Shown in pieces: positions 8,357-17,522 of a DNA stretch of 64,000 bases; positions within the stretch are counted from its first letter, which is position 1; each line of letters starts with the position of its first letter. Location: the NCBI RefSeq assembly GCF_002754475.1, contig NZ_PEFL01000001.1, positions 62,001 to 126,000 of the forward strand. Direction: 5' to 3'. The notes under the pieces were generated by a model. That model was not told the origin of the DNA, made no database searches, and saw only the letters and a program-made list of their open reading frames with translations. The stretch comes from Comamonas sp. 26 (GTDB taxonomy: Bacteria > Pseudomonadota > Gammaproteobacteria > Burkholderiales > Burkholderiaceae_C). The position numbers and the translations under genes are program-made.

Positions 8357-8390
8357 TTTTTTGATAGCTGTTGGCGCTTTATTTGATTGG
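8357..8390. repeat. Interspersed repeat (copy 2)
   Basis: The copy begins TTTTTTGATAGCTGTTGGCG and continues into CTTTATTTGATTGG. It is oriented opposite to copy 1 and lies just after the response-regulator stop codon, between convergent genes. Confidence 0.6.
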
Positions 8391-8517
8391 GTTTGAGTCT
8401 GTTCTTGCTTAGAGCCTGATTGAGGTGCAGCAGCCGGGTTTTGCCCCGGCCTCTGTATCAAGCAAAACAGCAAGAGCTGTTGGGTCACAGTCGTCGGCGA
8501 AGAACTTCAATCAACGC

Positions 8518-11184
8518 TCACGCACCGCCACCTTCCTGCCCCCGCAAAAACGTCTGACTCATCAGCGCCCGCAGCGCAGGCGGGCGCACCGGCTTGGCCA
8601 GAAAGCCCCAGCCACGCTCGGCGGCCTGACGGCGCAGAGTGCTGTCGCCTTCGGCGGTGAGCAGGATGACGGGTGGCTGCTGGCCCCAGCGCTCGCAGAG
8701 CTGGGCATAGACATCCGGGCCGTAGAGCTGGCCCAGGTGTACGTCCAGAAGTACCAGTTGCGGGGCGTTACCGGGTTTGGCGTATGCCAGTGCCTCGGGG
8801 GCGTTGGCGGCCAGCTGTACCTTGCAGCCCCAGCGTTCCAGCAGGGCGCAGGTGGCATCGCGCGTAGGGGGGTCGTCTTCTACGTACCAGATGGCGGCTC
8901 CTTGCAGAGGGCTGTCGCTGCGCGTGCTCGGTGATGGTTCCTGCAAGGTGGGCGCCACGGCTGCGGCGTTGCCCAGTGGCACGCTGACCCAGAAGATGCT
9001 GCCTTTGCCCAGCGTTGAGCGCAGGCCGATTTCATGGCCCAGCAGCTTGCCAAGGCGCTCGACAATGGCCAGGCCCAGGCCGGTGCCGCGGTCGTCGGCA
9101 TGGCCTTCATCGAGGCGGCGAAATTCTTCGAAGATTTCTTTTTGCAGGGCTGGCGGAATGCCGGGGCCCTGGTCGTGCACTTCGATATGGACATGGTCAC
9201 CATGGCGGCGGCAACCGACGACGATGCGGCCCTTGTGCGAGTAGCGGATGGCGTTGGAGACAAAGTTCTGCAGAATGCGGCGCAGCAGGGCTTCGTCGCT
9301 GTGCACCACCAGCTGGCTGGGGATGCAGCGCAGGCTCAGGCCTTCATGCTCGGCTTGCAGCGCAAAGTTGTTGTGCACCACTTCCAGTAGCGAATTGATG
9401 GTGAAGTCGCGCACATGGACTTCAAGCTGGCCCGATTCCATGCGCGAGATATCGAGCAGGCTGGTGAGGATGGCGTCTTGCGAGGCCAGTGATTTGTCCA
9501 CGCGCTGGGCCAACAGGCGTCCTGCATCGTCTTGCAGGTAGGCGGGCAGCAGGCTGGTGAAGATGCGCGCGGCGTTCAACGGTTGCAGCAGGTCGTGCAC
9601 GGCGGATGCGACAAAGCGGGTTTTATAACGGTTGGCACGCTCTGCATCCTGCTTGGCCTGCGCCAGATCATGCGTGCGCTCGGCGATGCGCTGCTCCAGC
9701 GTGTCGGCCAGATTGCGCAGCTCGCGAGCGGTGTTTTTGTAGCTGGTGATGTCGGCGTAGCTGGTGACAAAGCCGCCATCGGGCAGTGGGTTGCCACGAA
9801 TCTCCAGCACCGTGCCGTCGCCCTTGGCGCTTTCATGCAGATGCGGGCTGCCGCTGCGCAGGTGCTCCAGTCGGCGCTGTATGGCCTGATCCACATCGCC
9901 CTTGCCCAGCAAGCCGCGCTTGGCATTGTGGCGTATCAAGGTCTCAATGGGCTGGCCCACGCGCATTAGCTCGGGGGGGTAGCGAAAGAGCTCGATATAG
10001 CGTGAATTCCACGCAACCAGCCGCAACTGCGGGTCAACCACCACCACGCCCTGGGGCAGGTGCTGCAGGCTGCGCGAGAGGCCGGTTTCGGCCTGCTTGG
10101 CGGCCTGAACAATGCCGTCTTGTGCGGTGCGCAGCTCTTGGGCGTGCTGGTGCAGCACGGTTTCCAATTCTTTGCGGCTGCGCTGGCGCAGTGCAGCCAG
10201 CCGCTGACGCTGGCGTATGTAGAGCACCAGCAGCGATGCAGCCAGCCAAAGGCCGCCTGCGGCAATGGCTGCCCAGTGGCTGGTGGACTGGTTATGGCTT
10301 ATGTCGTGCAGCAGGTGCAGCTGCCAGCGGCTTTCTGGCAAATCCATGCGTAGCCAGAGCACGGGGTCGGCCAAATGGGGCTGGCTGAAGGATGCCAGTA
10401 CGCCGCTGCCTTCAGAGGTCTGGTTGAGACGGTAGCTCAGCGGTTGCAGCGTCTGGTTTGCGTACTGGTGCGTGTCCTGTACTTCCTGCTCGTCTTTGGC
10501 GGAAAGCGGCTGCAGCAGGCGGTAGCGCCATTCATCGCGGTTGGAAAGGAAGACCACGCCATGCTCATCGGATGCCAGCACGATGTCTGGCGACTGTAGC
10601 CATTCGCCCTCCAACTCTTGGAGCAAAATTTTGATAGCTATGAGGCCAAGCACAGAGCCGTCATCCGCGCGAATGGCTTGAGACAGAAAGTAGCCGGGCA
10701 GGCCGGTCGTCATGCCTATGCCGTAAAAGCGGCCGCTGCCATGGCTCAACGCCTGCGTGACGTAGGGGCGAAAGCTGTAATCCTCGCCCACATTGGTGTG
10801 CGAGTCGCGCCAGTTGCTGGCGGCCAGTGCCTTGCCGCTCTTGTCGAGGAGGGTGAGGGTGGATGCGCGGCTGGCACCGTTGGCTTGCTCCAGCTTGCGG
10901 TTGAGTTGGTCCACCTCCACCGAACTCAAAGGGTGGGTGAGTGCGTCTTTGAGCTGGTTGTCAAGCGCCAGCACCTCGGGCAGGGTGCGATAGCGGTCCA
11001 CGCGCTGCAGCATGGCCTGTGCGTGGAGGGTGAGTTGGCGCTGCACGCTCTGGCTCTCGTCGTTCAGCGAGGTCTGCAGCGCAATGCGGCTGGCGGCAAA
11101 CATGCACAGCAGCATGCCGGTCAGCACGACGAGCAGCGTCAGGAGCAGGCGGTTGCGCGCAAATTTTTGAACGAGATTGGACAC
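8518..11184 (-). CDS. Hybrid sensor histidine kinase/response regulator
   Basis: This 888-residue membrane protein has a transmembrane helix at about 12-35 and a periplasmic sensory region of dCache type (YSFRPYVTQALSHGSGRFYGIG, as in DctB). A second helix lies near 305-325, followed by a coiled coil and a PAS domain (GVVVVDPQLRLVAWN). The HisKA motif is VHDLLQPLNAARIF, and the ATPase carries N, G1 and G2 boxes (FVSNAIRYS, DQGPGIPP, GTGLGLAIV). A C-terminal receiver has LVLLDVHLG. The start codon is GTG. The DctB-like sensor and the divergent dctA gene suggest sensing of C4-dicarboxylates. Unlike DctB/DctD, the partner here is a LuxR-type regulator. Confidence 0.88.
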   Translation of the reverse strand: MSNLVQKFARNRLLLTLLVVLTGMLLCMFAASRIALQTSLNDESQSVQRQLTLHAQAMLQRVDRYRTLPEVLALDNQLKDALTHPLSSVEVDQLNRKLEQANGASRASTLTLLDKSGKALAASNWRDSHTNVGEDYSFRPYVTQALSHGSGRFYGIGMTTGLPGYFLSQAIRADDGSVLGLIAIKILLQELEGEWLQSPDIVLASDEHGVVFLSNRDEWRYRLLQPLSAKDEQEVQDTHQYANQTLQPLSYRLNQTSEGSGVLASFSQPHLADPVLWLRMDLPESRWQLHLLHDISHNQSTSHWAAIAAGGLWLAASLLVLYIRQRQRLAALRQRSRKELETVLHQHAQELRTAQDGIVQAAKQAETGLSRSLQHLPQGVVVVDPQLRLVAWNSRYIELFRYPPELMRVGQPIETLIRHNAKRGLLGKGDVDQAIQRRLEHLRSGSPHLHESAKGDGTVLEIRGNPLPDGGFVTSYADITSYKNTARELRNLADTLEQRIAERTHDLAQAKQDAERANRYKTRFVASAVHDLLQPLNAARIFTSLLPAYLQDDAGRLLAQRVDKSLASQDAILTSLLDISRMESGQLEVHVRDFTINSLLEVVHNNFALQAEHEGLSLRCIPSQLVVHSDEALLRRILQNFVSNAIRYSHKGRIVVGCRRHGDHVHIEVHDQGPGIPPALQKEIFEEFRRLDEGHADDRGTGLGLAIVERLGKLLGHEIGLRSTLGKGSIFWVSVPLGNAAAVAPTLQEPSPSTRSDSPLQGAAIWYVEDDPPTRDATCALLERWGCKVQLAANAPEALAYAKPGNAPQLVLLDVHLGQLYGPDVYAQLCERWGQQPPVILLTAEGDSTLRRQAAERGWGFLAKPVRPPALRALMSQTFLRGQEGGGA

Positions 11185-11269
11185 AAGATGGGACTCTGAG
11201 CGCGAGGTGTGTGGTGGATCAGGCGTCTCAGTGTGGGTGGGCAGACGCGTTCAAAGGGATTGTGAGGCA

Positions 11270-11327
11270 CTAGGGGTTTCCCTAGGTTTGTACTCGCTCT
11301 CCTAGGGAAGCAGGCTGCATCTAATAC
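11270..11327 (+). promoter_or_regulatory. Regulatory region of dctA with CTAGGG inverted repeat
   Basis: CTAGGG-GTTT-CCCTAG at 11270-11285 is a perfect inverted repeat. A further CCTAGGG lies at 11301-11307. A -10-like TAATAC at 11322-11327 has no good -35; the second CCTAGGG lies where the -35 would be. This is the layout of an activator-dependent promoter. The natural candidate activator is the LuxR-type response regulator at 7710-8348. I see no sigma54 GG/GC element. Confidence 0.55.
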
Positions 11328-11420
11328 CAATGGGTTATCGGCACAAAAACGGCGCGGGGGTACAAACGGCAACAAATCGGTGCACCACGGTGGTGCGCCC
11401 CTAATTTTGGGAGATGCAGC

Positions 11421-12740
11421 ATGCACTCAATACCCACTGAATCGGCTCCTCGCGAGCACCTGCCGTTTTACCGCCAATTGTATTTTCAAGTGGTGTTCGC
11501 CATCATCGTGGGCGTGCTGCTGGGTCACTTCTCGCCGGCTTATGGTGAGGCCATGAAGCCGTTTGGCGACGCGTTCATCAAGCTCATCAAGATGATCATC
11601 GCGCCGGTGATCTTCTTGACCATCGTGACCGGCATTGCCAGCATGACGCACCTGAGCGCCGTGGGCCGTGTGTTCGGCAAGGCCATGGCGTACTTCCTGA
11701 CCTTCTCCACACTGGCGCTGGTGGTCGGTCTGGTGGTGGCCAATGTGATGCAGCCAGGCTCTGGCATGCACATCAATCCCGCCGATCTGGATCAGAGCGC
11801 TGTCAAGGGCTATGTGGCCAAGTCGCATGAGATGACGCTGACCGGCTTTGTGATGGACATCATCCCCAAGACGCTGGTCAGCCCATTTGTGGGTGACAAC
11901 ATCCTGCAGGTGCTGCTGGTTGCGGTTTTGTTTGGCGTGTCGCTGGCGCTGGCCGGCGAGGGCGGCAAGACCGTGCTGAACTTCCTGGAGTCGCTGACCA
12001 AGCCCATCTTCAAGCTGGTGAACATTGTCATGAAGTTCGCTCCCATCGGCGCCTTTGGTGCCATGGCCTTCACCATTGGCAAGTTCGGTCTGGGCTCGCT
12101 GGTCAATCTGGCCGAGCTGGTGCTGACCTTCTACATCACCTCGGCGCTGTTCGTGCTGGTGATTCTGGGTGCTGTGGCCCGTGCCTGCGGCTTCTCGGTC
12201 ATCAAGCTGATCAAGTACCTGAAGGACGAGCTGTTGCTGGTGCTGGGTACATCGTCGTCCGAGTCGGCCCTGCCTTCGCTGATGCAGAAGATGGAAAAGG
12301 CTGGCTGCAGCAAGTCTGTGGTGGGTCTGGTGGTTCCTACCGGTTACTCCTTCAACCTGGACGGCACCAATATCTACATGACGCTGGCTGCGCTGTTCAT
12401 CGCCCAGGCCACCGATACGCACCTGACGCTGGGCCACCAGATCGCACTGCTATTGGTTGCCATGCTGTCGTCCAAGGGCGCAGCGGGCGTGACTGGTGCG
12501 GGCTTCATTACCTTGGCTGCCACTCTGGCCGTGGTGCCTGAAGTGCCAGTGGCCGGCATGGCGCTGATTCTGGGTGTGGACCGCTTCATGTCTGAATGCC
12601 GTTCGCTGACCAACTTCATCGGCAATGCTGTGGCGACGGTGGTGGTTTCCAAGTGGGAAAAGGCGTTGGACTATGAGCAGCTGAATGCGGCGCTGGATGG
12701 TCAGATTGAAGATGCCAATGAGGTGGCGTTGAAGATCTGA
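11421..12740 (+). CDS. dctA: C4-dicarboxylate:cation symporter DctA
   Basis: The 439-residue inner-membrane carrier belongs to the DAACS (glutamate-symporter) family. Its marks are [20 protein letters not shown], the serine-rich re-entrant loop [17 protein letters not shown], and [19 protein letters not shown], the substrate and cation site. The length is typical for DctA, which imports succinate, fumarate and malate aerobically. GGGAG lies seven bases before the ATG. Upstream are the CTAGGG repeats and the divergent hybrid kinase; downstream is a strong terminator. Substrate specificity is inferred from family resemblance. Confidence 0.93.
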   Translation: MHSIPTESAPREHLPFYRQLYFQVVFAIIVGVLLGHFSPAYGEAMKPFGDAFIKLIKMIIAPVIFLTIVTGIASMTHLSAVGRVFGKAMAYFLTFSTLALVVGLVVANVMQPGSGMHINPADLDQSAVKGYVAKSHEMTLTGFVMDIIPKTLVSPFVGDNILQVLLVAVLFGVSLALAGEGGKTVLNFLESLTKPIFKLVNIVMKFAPIGAFGAMAFTIGKFGLGSLVNLAELVLTFYITSALFVLVILGAVARACGFSVIKLIKYLKDELLLVLGTSSSESALPSLMQKMEKAGCSKSVVGLVVPTGYSFNLDGTNIYMTLAALFIAQATDTHLTLGHQIALLLVAMLSSKGAAGVTGAGFITLAATLAVVPEVPVAGMALILGVDRFMSECRSLTNFIGNAVATVVVSKWEKALDYEQLNAALDGQIEDANEVALKI

Positions 12741-12760
12741 GTCTTTGACTGATGCATGTA

Positions 12761-12787
12761 AAAAGCCCCGCGATGCGGGGCTTTTTT
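12761..12787 (+). terminator. Rho-independent terminator of dctA
   Basis: The stem AAAAGCCCCGC/GCGGGGCTTTT has a three-base loop and runs into a T tract. It lies about 20 bases after the dctA stop codon. Confidence 0.9.
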
Positions 12788-12800
12788 GTGGTGTTTCTAG

Positions 12801-12845
12801 GCTCTGGCGCTTGAAATTTAAGCGCTGGTAGCTATGAAATTTACT
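12801..12845. repeat. Interspersed repeat (copy 3)
   Basis: The copy contains CTGGCGCTTGAAATTTAAGC followed by GCTGGTAGCTATGAAAT. It has the same internal AGCGCTT dyad and AGCTAT end as copy 1. It lies between the dctA terminator and the end of the convergent kinase-like gene. Confidence 0.65.
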
Positions 12846-12867
12846 TTTAATGGTGTTGTGAGTGATG

Positions 12868-13710
12868 TCAGCTTGTCGATGTCAGCAAGTCATACGCGGC
12901 CAGCACGCGCAGTGTGTCGCGGCCCAGTCGTTTGCTGCGGGGCAGAACGCGCACCCAGCCCAGTTTTTTGACCGTACGGGCCAGAACTTGCTGTGCATCG
13001 GCGGGCAGTTGCTGAACAAAGGCTAGCCAATGCTTTTGCGCTTCTTCCATCGCCCCCGTCTGCTGCAAAAACAGGGCTGTGGACTGGGTGTAGTTCAGTG
13101 CATCACGCGCCATGCACACGGCGCGGGGCAGGTGGGCAGCGGGGTCGTCTTCAAAGTCGATAAAACCAATCACTCCATCGGGGCAGACCACCATGTTGCG
13201 GGCCACGGCCTGGCTGAGTACCTCGCCCTTTGTGTGCGCCTCATGAATCGCATCCAGCCCCTGCCGCCACAGCTTGAGCGTGGAGGCTGAGCCTTGGGCA
13301 ATGGCGTCTTCAATGGCGTTGCTCAGCGACGGCGCTTCTTCGCCGGGGCGGCCCAGATGGCGCATGACAAAGGCTTGCTCCGTTGTGGCCAGCACTTCAG
13401 GCACGCGCAGGCCTTTGGCCTTGAAGTTACGAAGGCGGCGCGCCTCGGTCTGAATGGACTCGGCCCCTCCGGGGTTGGGCACGGGTTGCAGCACGGCGGC
13501 GCTGAAGAGTTTGGCCAGCGTGTTCAGCAGCCAGTAGTTCAAGGCCGGGTTGCCTTTGCTGGCGCACTTGACCCAGAGGGTTTCATGCGCCAGTTCATAA
13601 CGCATGATGCTGTGGGGCTGGTTCAGATGCTCGCGCAGAAATGCTTCGTAATCGATAGCTGTCTGCGCTTTTTGCATATGGGCTTGAGCGGAATTATCCT
13701 GAGATGTCAC
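12868..13710 (-). CDS. Kinase-like protein (BUD32/LPS-kinase-like fold)
   Basis: The 280-residue soluble protein includes the kinase-like stretch SQAVARNMVVCPDGVIGFIDFEDDP at about residues 165-190. It resembles the catalytic and metal-binding loops of small bacterial BUD32/Kdo-kinase-like enzymes (HxxxxN...DFE). The catalytic His/Asp position reads SQAV, so activity is uncertain. An early Lys in LWVKCASKGN could play the ATP-binding role. The substrate is unknown. The N-terminal 20 residues (MTSQDN to AIDYEAF) overlap a degenerate copy of the interspersed repeat, so the true start may be further in. It lies 35 bases after the FMN-domain gene on the same strand. Confidence 0.6.
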   Translation of the reverse strand: MTSQDNSAQAHMQKAQTAIDYEAFLREHLNQPHSIMRYELAHETLWVKCASKGNPALNYWLLNTLAKLFSAAVLQPVPNPGGAESIQTEARRLRNFKAKGLRVPEVLATTEQAFVMRHLGRPGEEAPSLSNAIEDAIAQGSASTLKLWRQGLDAIHEAHTKGEVLSQAVARNMVVCPDGVIGFIDFEDDPAAHLPRAVCMARDALNYTQSTALFLQQTGAMEEAQKHWLAFVQQLPADAQQVLARTVKKLGWVRVLPRSKRLGRDTLRVLAAYDLLTSTS

Positions 13711-13745
13711 GGCGAAGGGTCTGGCAGGCGCTGGGCTCTGGCTTC

Positions 13746-15494
13746 TCAGGTCCAGATACCGCTGCGCAAAGGCAAAGTCTGCGATTGTGCCGCGTTGTCG
13801 GCACTGCCCGGAGCAGATGGGCGCAGAACCGGCTCATGCAGTGGCTGAAAGCTCTGCGCCGTGGCCAGCGGCCAGTAATTTTTAAAGACCTTGTGCTGGC
13901 GCTGTAGGTTCTGGAGCAGGCCACCCGGCTCTACGCGCAGGATCAGGTTGGAAAGCAGGCTGACCTGCGTATCGTCCAGCCTGCGCACAATGTGATGGGC
14001 GGTAATCTCATTCGGGTGCTTGAGCCCGGCGGCCTGCACCAGTTCCTGGAGCGCGTGCAGCGTGTTTTTGTGAAAATTGGCCACGCGCGTGGCCTTGTCG
14101 GGCACCACCAGCGCTTGCTGGCGCACGGCATCCTGAGTGGTCACACCCGTGGGGCAGGTGCCCGTGTGGCAGCTCTGGGCCTGAATACAGCCCAGCGCCA
14201 TCATGAAGCCGCGCCCCGAGTTGCACCAGTCGGCACCCAGAGCCATCATGCGGGCGATATCAAAGGCGGTGATGACCTTGCCCGCCGCGCCGATCTTGAT
14301 GCGGTGGCGCAGATTCACCCCCAGCAGCGTGTTGTGGACCAGCAGCAGACCTTCTTGCAGCGGCACGCCCACATGGTCGACAAACTCCACAGGTGCTGCG
14401 CCGGTGCCGCCTTCAGCGCCATCGACCACGATGAAGTCGGGGGTGATATTGGTCTCCAGCATGGCCTTGACCATGGCAAACCATTCCCAGGGGTGCCCCA
14501 CGCAGAACTTGAAGCCCGTGGGCTTTCCGCCCGAGAGACGACGCAGCTTGCCTATGAACTGCATCAGCTCCACAGGGGTTGAAAACGCGCTGTGGCTGGA
14601 AGGTGAAATGCAGTCCACCCCCACAGGGATGCCGCGAGCTGCTGCAATTTCAGGAGTGACCTTGGCTCCGGGCAGCATGCCCCCGTGCCCAGGCTTGGCA
14701 CCTTGACTGAGCTTGAGCTCAATCATCTTGACCTGCGGGTCGGTGGCGTTGGCGACAAATTTCTCTTCACTGAATGTGCCGTCTGCATTGCGGCAGCCAA
14801 AGTAGCCGGACGCAACTTCCCAGATCAGATCACCGCCATGCATGCGGTGGTACTGGCTGATGGAGCCTTCACCCGTGTCGTGAATGAATCCGCCCATCCT
14901 CGCACCCTGGTTCAGGGCCTGAATGGCATTGCCCGACAGCGCACCGAAGCTCATGGCCGAGATATTGAAGACGCTGGCGTGATAGGGGCGGGTGCAGGGC
15001 TCGTGGCCTTCCTGAGCCTTCTCTGGCGAGCCACCAATCCAGACGCGAAAGTCGTGCGAGCCCAGCTTGCTCGGCTGCATGGAGTGGTTGACCCACTCAT
15101 AGCCTTGCTGTCCCACATCAAGCTGGGTGCCGAAAGGGCGGTTATCTACCTGCCCCTTGGCGCGCTGATAGACCAGCGAGCGCTGGGCGCGGGAGAAGGG
15201 TTGAGCTTCGTTGTCACCTTCGATGAAGTACTGGCGAATCTCGGGGCGGATGAATTCAAATAAGAAGCGAAAGTGACCCATGATGGGGTAGTTGCGCAAG
15301 ATGGCGTGGGGCTTTTGCAGCAGGTCGTGAAGGCCCACCAGCACCAGCACAGCCGAGGCAATCAGCCACCACAAGCCCTTGCCAGCGGTCGTTTGCGTAT
15401 AGAGCGATGCTCCAAAAACGACCACGGAAACGATGAGCGCGCCGTAACGCAGGGGCAGACTATTGAGAAAACGATTCACTGCAGATACTCCCAT
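13746..15494 (-). CDS. FMN-binding glutamate synthase-family protein
   Basis: The protein has about 582 residues from the ATG at 15494. Two N-terminal hydrophobic helices (about 10-45) are followed by a GltB-type FMN/central domain. Its marks are NISAMSFGALSGNAIQALN, DTGEGSISQYHR, KLSQGAKPGHGGMLPG, VDGAEGGTGAAP and the Cys cluster CIQAQSCHTGTCPTG, which would hold an Fe-S cluster. It lacks the glutaminase and C-terminal domains of true GOGAT. It is the stand-alone membrane-anchored type annotated as FMN-binding glutamate synthase family, whose substrate is unsettled. The open frame continues to 15716, but that would overlap the divergent YecA gene and lacks family similarity. Confidence 0.82.
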   Translation of the reverse strand: MGVSAVNRFLNSLPLRYGALIVSVVVFGASLYTQTTAGKGLWWLIASAVLVLVGLHDLLQKPHAILRNYPIMGHFRFLFEFIRPEIRQYFIEGDNEAQPFSRAQRSLVYQRAKGQVDNRPFGTQLDVGQQGYEWVNHSMQPSKLGSHDFRVWIGGSPEKAQEGHEPCTRPYHASVFNISAMSFGALSGNAIQALNQGARMGGFIHDTGEGSISQYHRMHGGDLIWEVASGYFGCRNADGTFSEEKFVANATDPQVKMIELKLSQGAKPGHGGMLPGAKVTPEIAAARGIPVGVDCISPSSHSAFSTPVELMQFIGKLRRLSGGKPTGFKFCVGHPWEWFAMVKAMLETNITPDFIVVDGAEGGTGAAPVEFVDHVGVPLQEGLLLVHNTLLGVNLRHRIKIGAAGKVITAFDIARMMALGADWCNSGRGFMMALGCIQAQSCHTGTCPTGVTTQDAVRQQALVVPDKATRVANFHKNTLHALQELVQAAGLKHPNEITAHHIVRRLDDTQVSLLSNLILRVEPGGLLQNLQRQHKVFKNYWPLATAQSFQPLHEPVLRPSAPGSADNAAQSQTLPLRSGIWT

Positions 15495-15642
15495 GGCAGG
15501 GGGTGTTGATGGTGGCCCGTTAAAATTCAGTCCTGTACGGGGGCGCATCCATACCAGATGCTCCAGTCCCCTTGGTCCATCGCCCGGCCCTGCTCCTCGA
15601 TAGTGATGAAAACAGTCCGGGCCATCATAAAAGCCTTTCCCT

Positions 15643-16491
15643 ATGCAAGAACAAGCACCTACCCCCGCCGTTGAAGATACGGCCTCCGCCGACATGCCTG
15701 AGGGCGCACTGAGCAACGATCAGCTCGAAGAGCTGGATGCCCTGCTCGACGAAATGCGCACCCGTGGCGATGAAATTCCTCAGTGGGAGTTCTGCGACGG
15801 TTTTCTGACCGCTCTGGTCTGCACACGCCGCCCCATTGAAGCCGCTGAATACCTGCCCATGCTGCTGGGCGACGGTGAAACGCTGGACGTGGCCGCTGGT
15901 CAGCCCTTACCCAAGCTGGAAGCCTTCAAGGACGAAGCCCAGCAAGCCCGTTTCATGGAGCTGTTCGAGTTGCGCCTGAACGAAGTGCGCACCCAGCTGA
16001 ATACGGACATCAAGTCTCTGGCTGACGAGGTCGCCTTTCAGCCTGAAGCTCTGGACACCCGTGGCGCCATCCTGATCCTGCCCGAAGCAGAACAGGCCGA
16101 GCTGGCTGACGAAGAGATTCCTTCCTTCTCGCAAGTGTGGGCTCTGGGCTTCATGTTTGTGGTGGAAAACTGGGCCGAAGAATGGACCGCTCCCCGTGAC
16201 AAGGAAGCTGCTCAGTGGCTGGACGCAGCAATGGAGTTCATCGTCAACCTGACCGAAGACGACACCGACACTCCTGCTCTGAACCTGTACGAAGAATCTG
16301 GCCCCGCATCGACCAGCCAGGAGCGCGTGGACGCCTTTGGTGAAGCCATCTGGGCCGTGTATGACCTGCATCGCCTGTGGAAGAGCATGGGCCCCCGCCA
16401 GGAAACCATCGTCAAGGGCGAACAGCCCGGCCGTAACGATCCTTGCCACTGCGGTAGCGGCAAGAAGTTCAAGAAGTGCCATGGTGCATAA
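15643..16491 (+). CDS. UPF0149 (YecA-like) protein with C-terminal SEC-C zinc motif
   Basis: The 282-residue acidic protein has a UPF0149/YecA domain over about residues 20-220 ([34 protein letters not shown]). It ends with the SEC-C motif [19 protein letters not shown], a zinc-binding Cys-x-Cys...Cys-His module shared with SecA. YecA-like proteins are linked to SecA and ribosome-associated functions in Escherichia coli; the role here is inferred by homology. It is divergent from the FMN-domain gene and followed by an XRE regulator in the same direction. Confidence 0.85.
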   Translation: MQEQAPTPAVEDTASADMPEGALSNDQLEELDALLDEMRTRGDEIPQWEFCDGFLTALVCTRRPIEAAEYLPMLLGDGETLDVAAGQPLPKLEAFKDEAQQARFMELFELRLNEVRTQLNTDIKSLADEVAFQPEALDTRGAILILPEAEQAELADEEIPSFSQVWALGFMFVVENWAEEWTAPRDKEAAQWLDAAMEFIVNLTEDDTDTPALNLYEESGPASTSQERVDAFGEAIWAVYDLHRLWKSMGPRQETIVKGEQPGRNDPCHCGSGKKFKKCHGA

Positions 16492-16577
16492 ACCAGCTAC
16501 TGCCTGAGCGGCGTTGCCGCTTTCCCGAAGGGAGACGGCAGCATCGCTGCAAGCGTTGTGAGACAGGTTTGGGTTTG

Positions 16578-16895
16578 ATGACGACGCATTTAGGTGAACG
16601 CATACGCGCGCGGCGGCAAGAGCTGGGCTTGAGCCAGGGGCGGCTGGCGCAGATGGCGGATGTCACGGCTTCCGCTATCTCTCAGATTGAATCGGGTGCC
16701 ATTCGCACCCTCAAGAACGACACGCTCTCCCGCCTCGCAGTGGGATTGCAGACAACGGCACTGGAGCTGATGGAGGGCTTGCACAGTGAAACAGCATCGC
16801 TGCCCACCGACGAGCAGCGCTTGCTCGACAGCTATAGAAAGCTGGGGCCGCCGTTACAGGACATTGCTCTCAAATTGATTAAAGCCTTGCAGTGA
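16578..16895 (+). CDS. XRE-family helix-turn-helix regulator
   Basis: The 105-residue protein has a Cro/CI-type helix-turn-helix at residues 6-60 (LGERIRARRQELGLSQGRLA, then SAISQIESGAIRTLKNDTL). A short C-terminal helical tail follows. No toxin or phage genes are adjacent, so it is probably a stand-alone regulator. The ATG at 16578 is preferred; the frame is open upstream to 16476, overlapping the YecA-like gene. A strong terminator follows. The target is unknown. Confidence 0.8.
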   Translation: MTTHLGERIRARRQELGLSQGRLAQMADVTASAISQIESGAIRTLKNDTLSRLAVGLQTTALELMEGLHSETASLPTDEQRLLDSYRKLGPPLQDIALKLIKALQ

Positions 16896-16937
16896 TTTTC
16901 TGAATTGCTGCAATTCAGGCCATTCCTTCCCCTTTCT

Positions 16938-16965
16938 AAAGACCTGCTGCTGGCAGGTCTTTTTG
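16938..16965 (+). terminator. Rho-independent terminator after XRE gene
   Basis: The stem AAAGACCTGC/GCAGGTCTTT has a five-base loop and continues into TTTT. It lies about 40 bases after the stop codon. Confidence 0.9.
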
Positions 16966-17317
16966 TTTTCGCAACAGATTCAAAGGGTTAACCCGATTGG
17001 TCAATGTAGGACTAAATCAAATACTCTGTAGGAAACCAATGAAGATTGTGTAGCTTGAAAGAGGGCTGCAGCGTGAGATTTGTACTTGAGCGCTGCCTTT
17101 TGTCCCTCCCTAGAAAGAAAAGTGATTGTTTTTATTAGGATTTTTAGTTTTTTGAAACTTCTTATCAATGAAAAATAATTGCCAAGAGCTATGTTTTTAA
17201 TTTGTTGATAGCTATTTCAAATATTTCAAAATGTTTCCATCTTCGTAAGATCAGTACCGCGGTGGTCGAAAAGGTCGCCACAGCGATTCTTAAACCTGAT
17301 TGTTGAAGGAGCTGATC
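16966..17317 (+). promoter_or_regulatory. AT-rich intergenic region upstream of the tad/flp locus
   Basis: The roughly 350 bases hold no convincing coding sequence. They include the palindrome GGGTTAACCC near 16985, many A/T runs, and a partial repeat end TTGATAGCTATTTCAAAT near 17205. The composition is far more AT-rich than the flanking genes. The tad promoter must lie here, but I cannot name a convincing -35/-10 pair. AAGGAG at 17307-17312 serves as ribosome binding site for the pilin. Confidence 0.5.
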
Positions 17318-17503
17318 ATGAAAGACCAAATCGTTAAATTCTGGCGCGACGAAGAAGGCGCAACAGCTATTGAGTATGGGCTGATTGCTGGGCTGATTGC
17401 TGTGGGATTGATCGTCTCTTTGGAGGGCGTTCGTACTGCAATTGCTGGCCTTTTCACAAGAATCAGCACCCTTTTAAATGGAGTTTCTCCTACTCCTGGA
17501 TGA
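17318..17503 (+). CDS. flp: Flp-type pilin (Flp/Fap)
   Basis: The 61-residue prepilin starts at the ATG at 17318 with AAGGAG upstream. It has the class IVb signature: a short charged leader ending EEG, then ATAIEYGLIAGLIAVGLI. Processing is expected after Gly17 by the TadV peptidase encoded next. A single hydrophobic helix and a short Ser/Pro-rich tail follow, as usual for Flp pilins. It is the first gene of a complete tad locus. It is more AT-rich than the rest of the locus. Confidence 0.93.
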   Translation: MKDQIVKFWRDEEGATAIEYGLIAGLIAVGLIVSLEGVRTAIAGLFTRISTLLNGVSPTPG

Positions 17504-17522
17504 ATTTAATAATTTTTAAGAA

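Noticed and set aside
8430..8450. GCCGGG/CCCGGC hairpin as a terminator between response regulator and kinase
   Set aside because: No T tract on either strand follows the stem.
10620..10645. TTTTGATAGCTATGAGG inside the hybrid kinase gene as another repeat copy
   Set aside because: Only one end of the motif is present, and the coded residues (LIAIKIL) suit the sensor domain, so chance is likely.
15495..15716. N-terminal extension of the FMN glutamate-synthase-like protein
   Set aside because: The extension has no family similarity and would overlap the divergent YecA-like gene. The ATG at 15494 places the membrane helices at the N-terminus.
16966..17317. Possible small RNA or gene in the AT-rich gap before flp
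   Set aside because: No open frame with a ribosome binding site and no hairpin with a T tract was seen beyond the XRE terminator.
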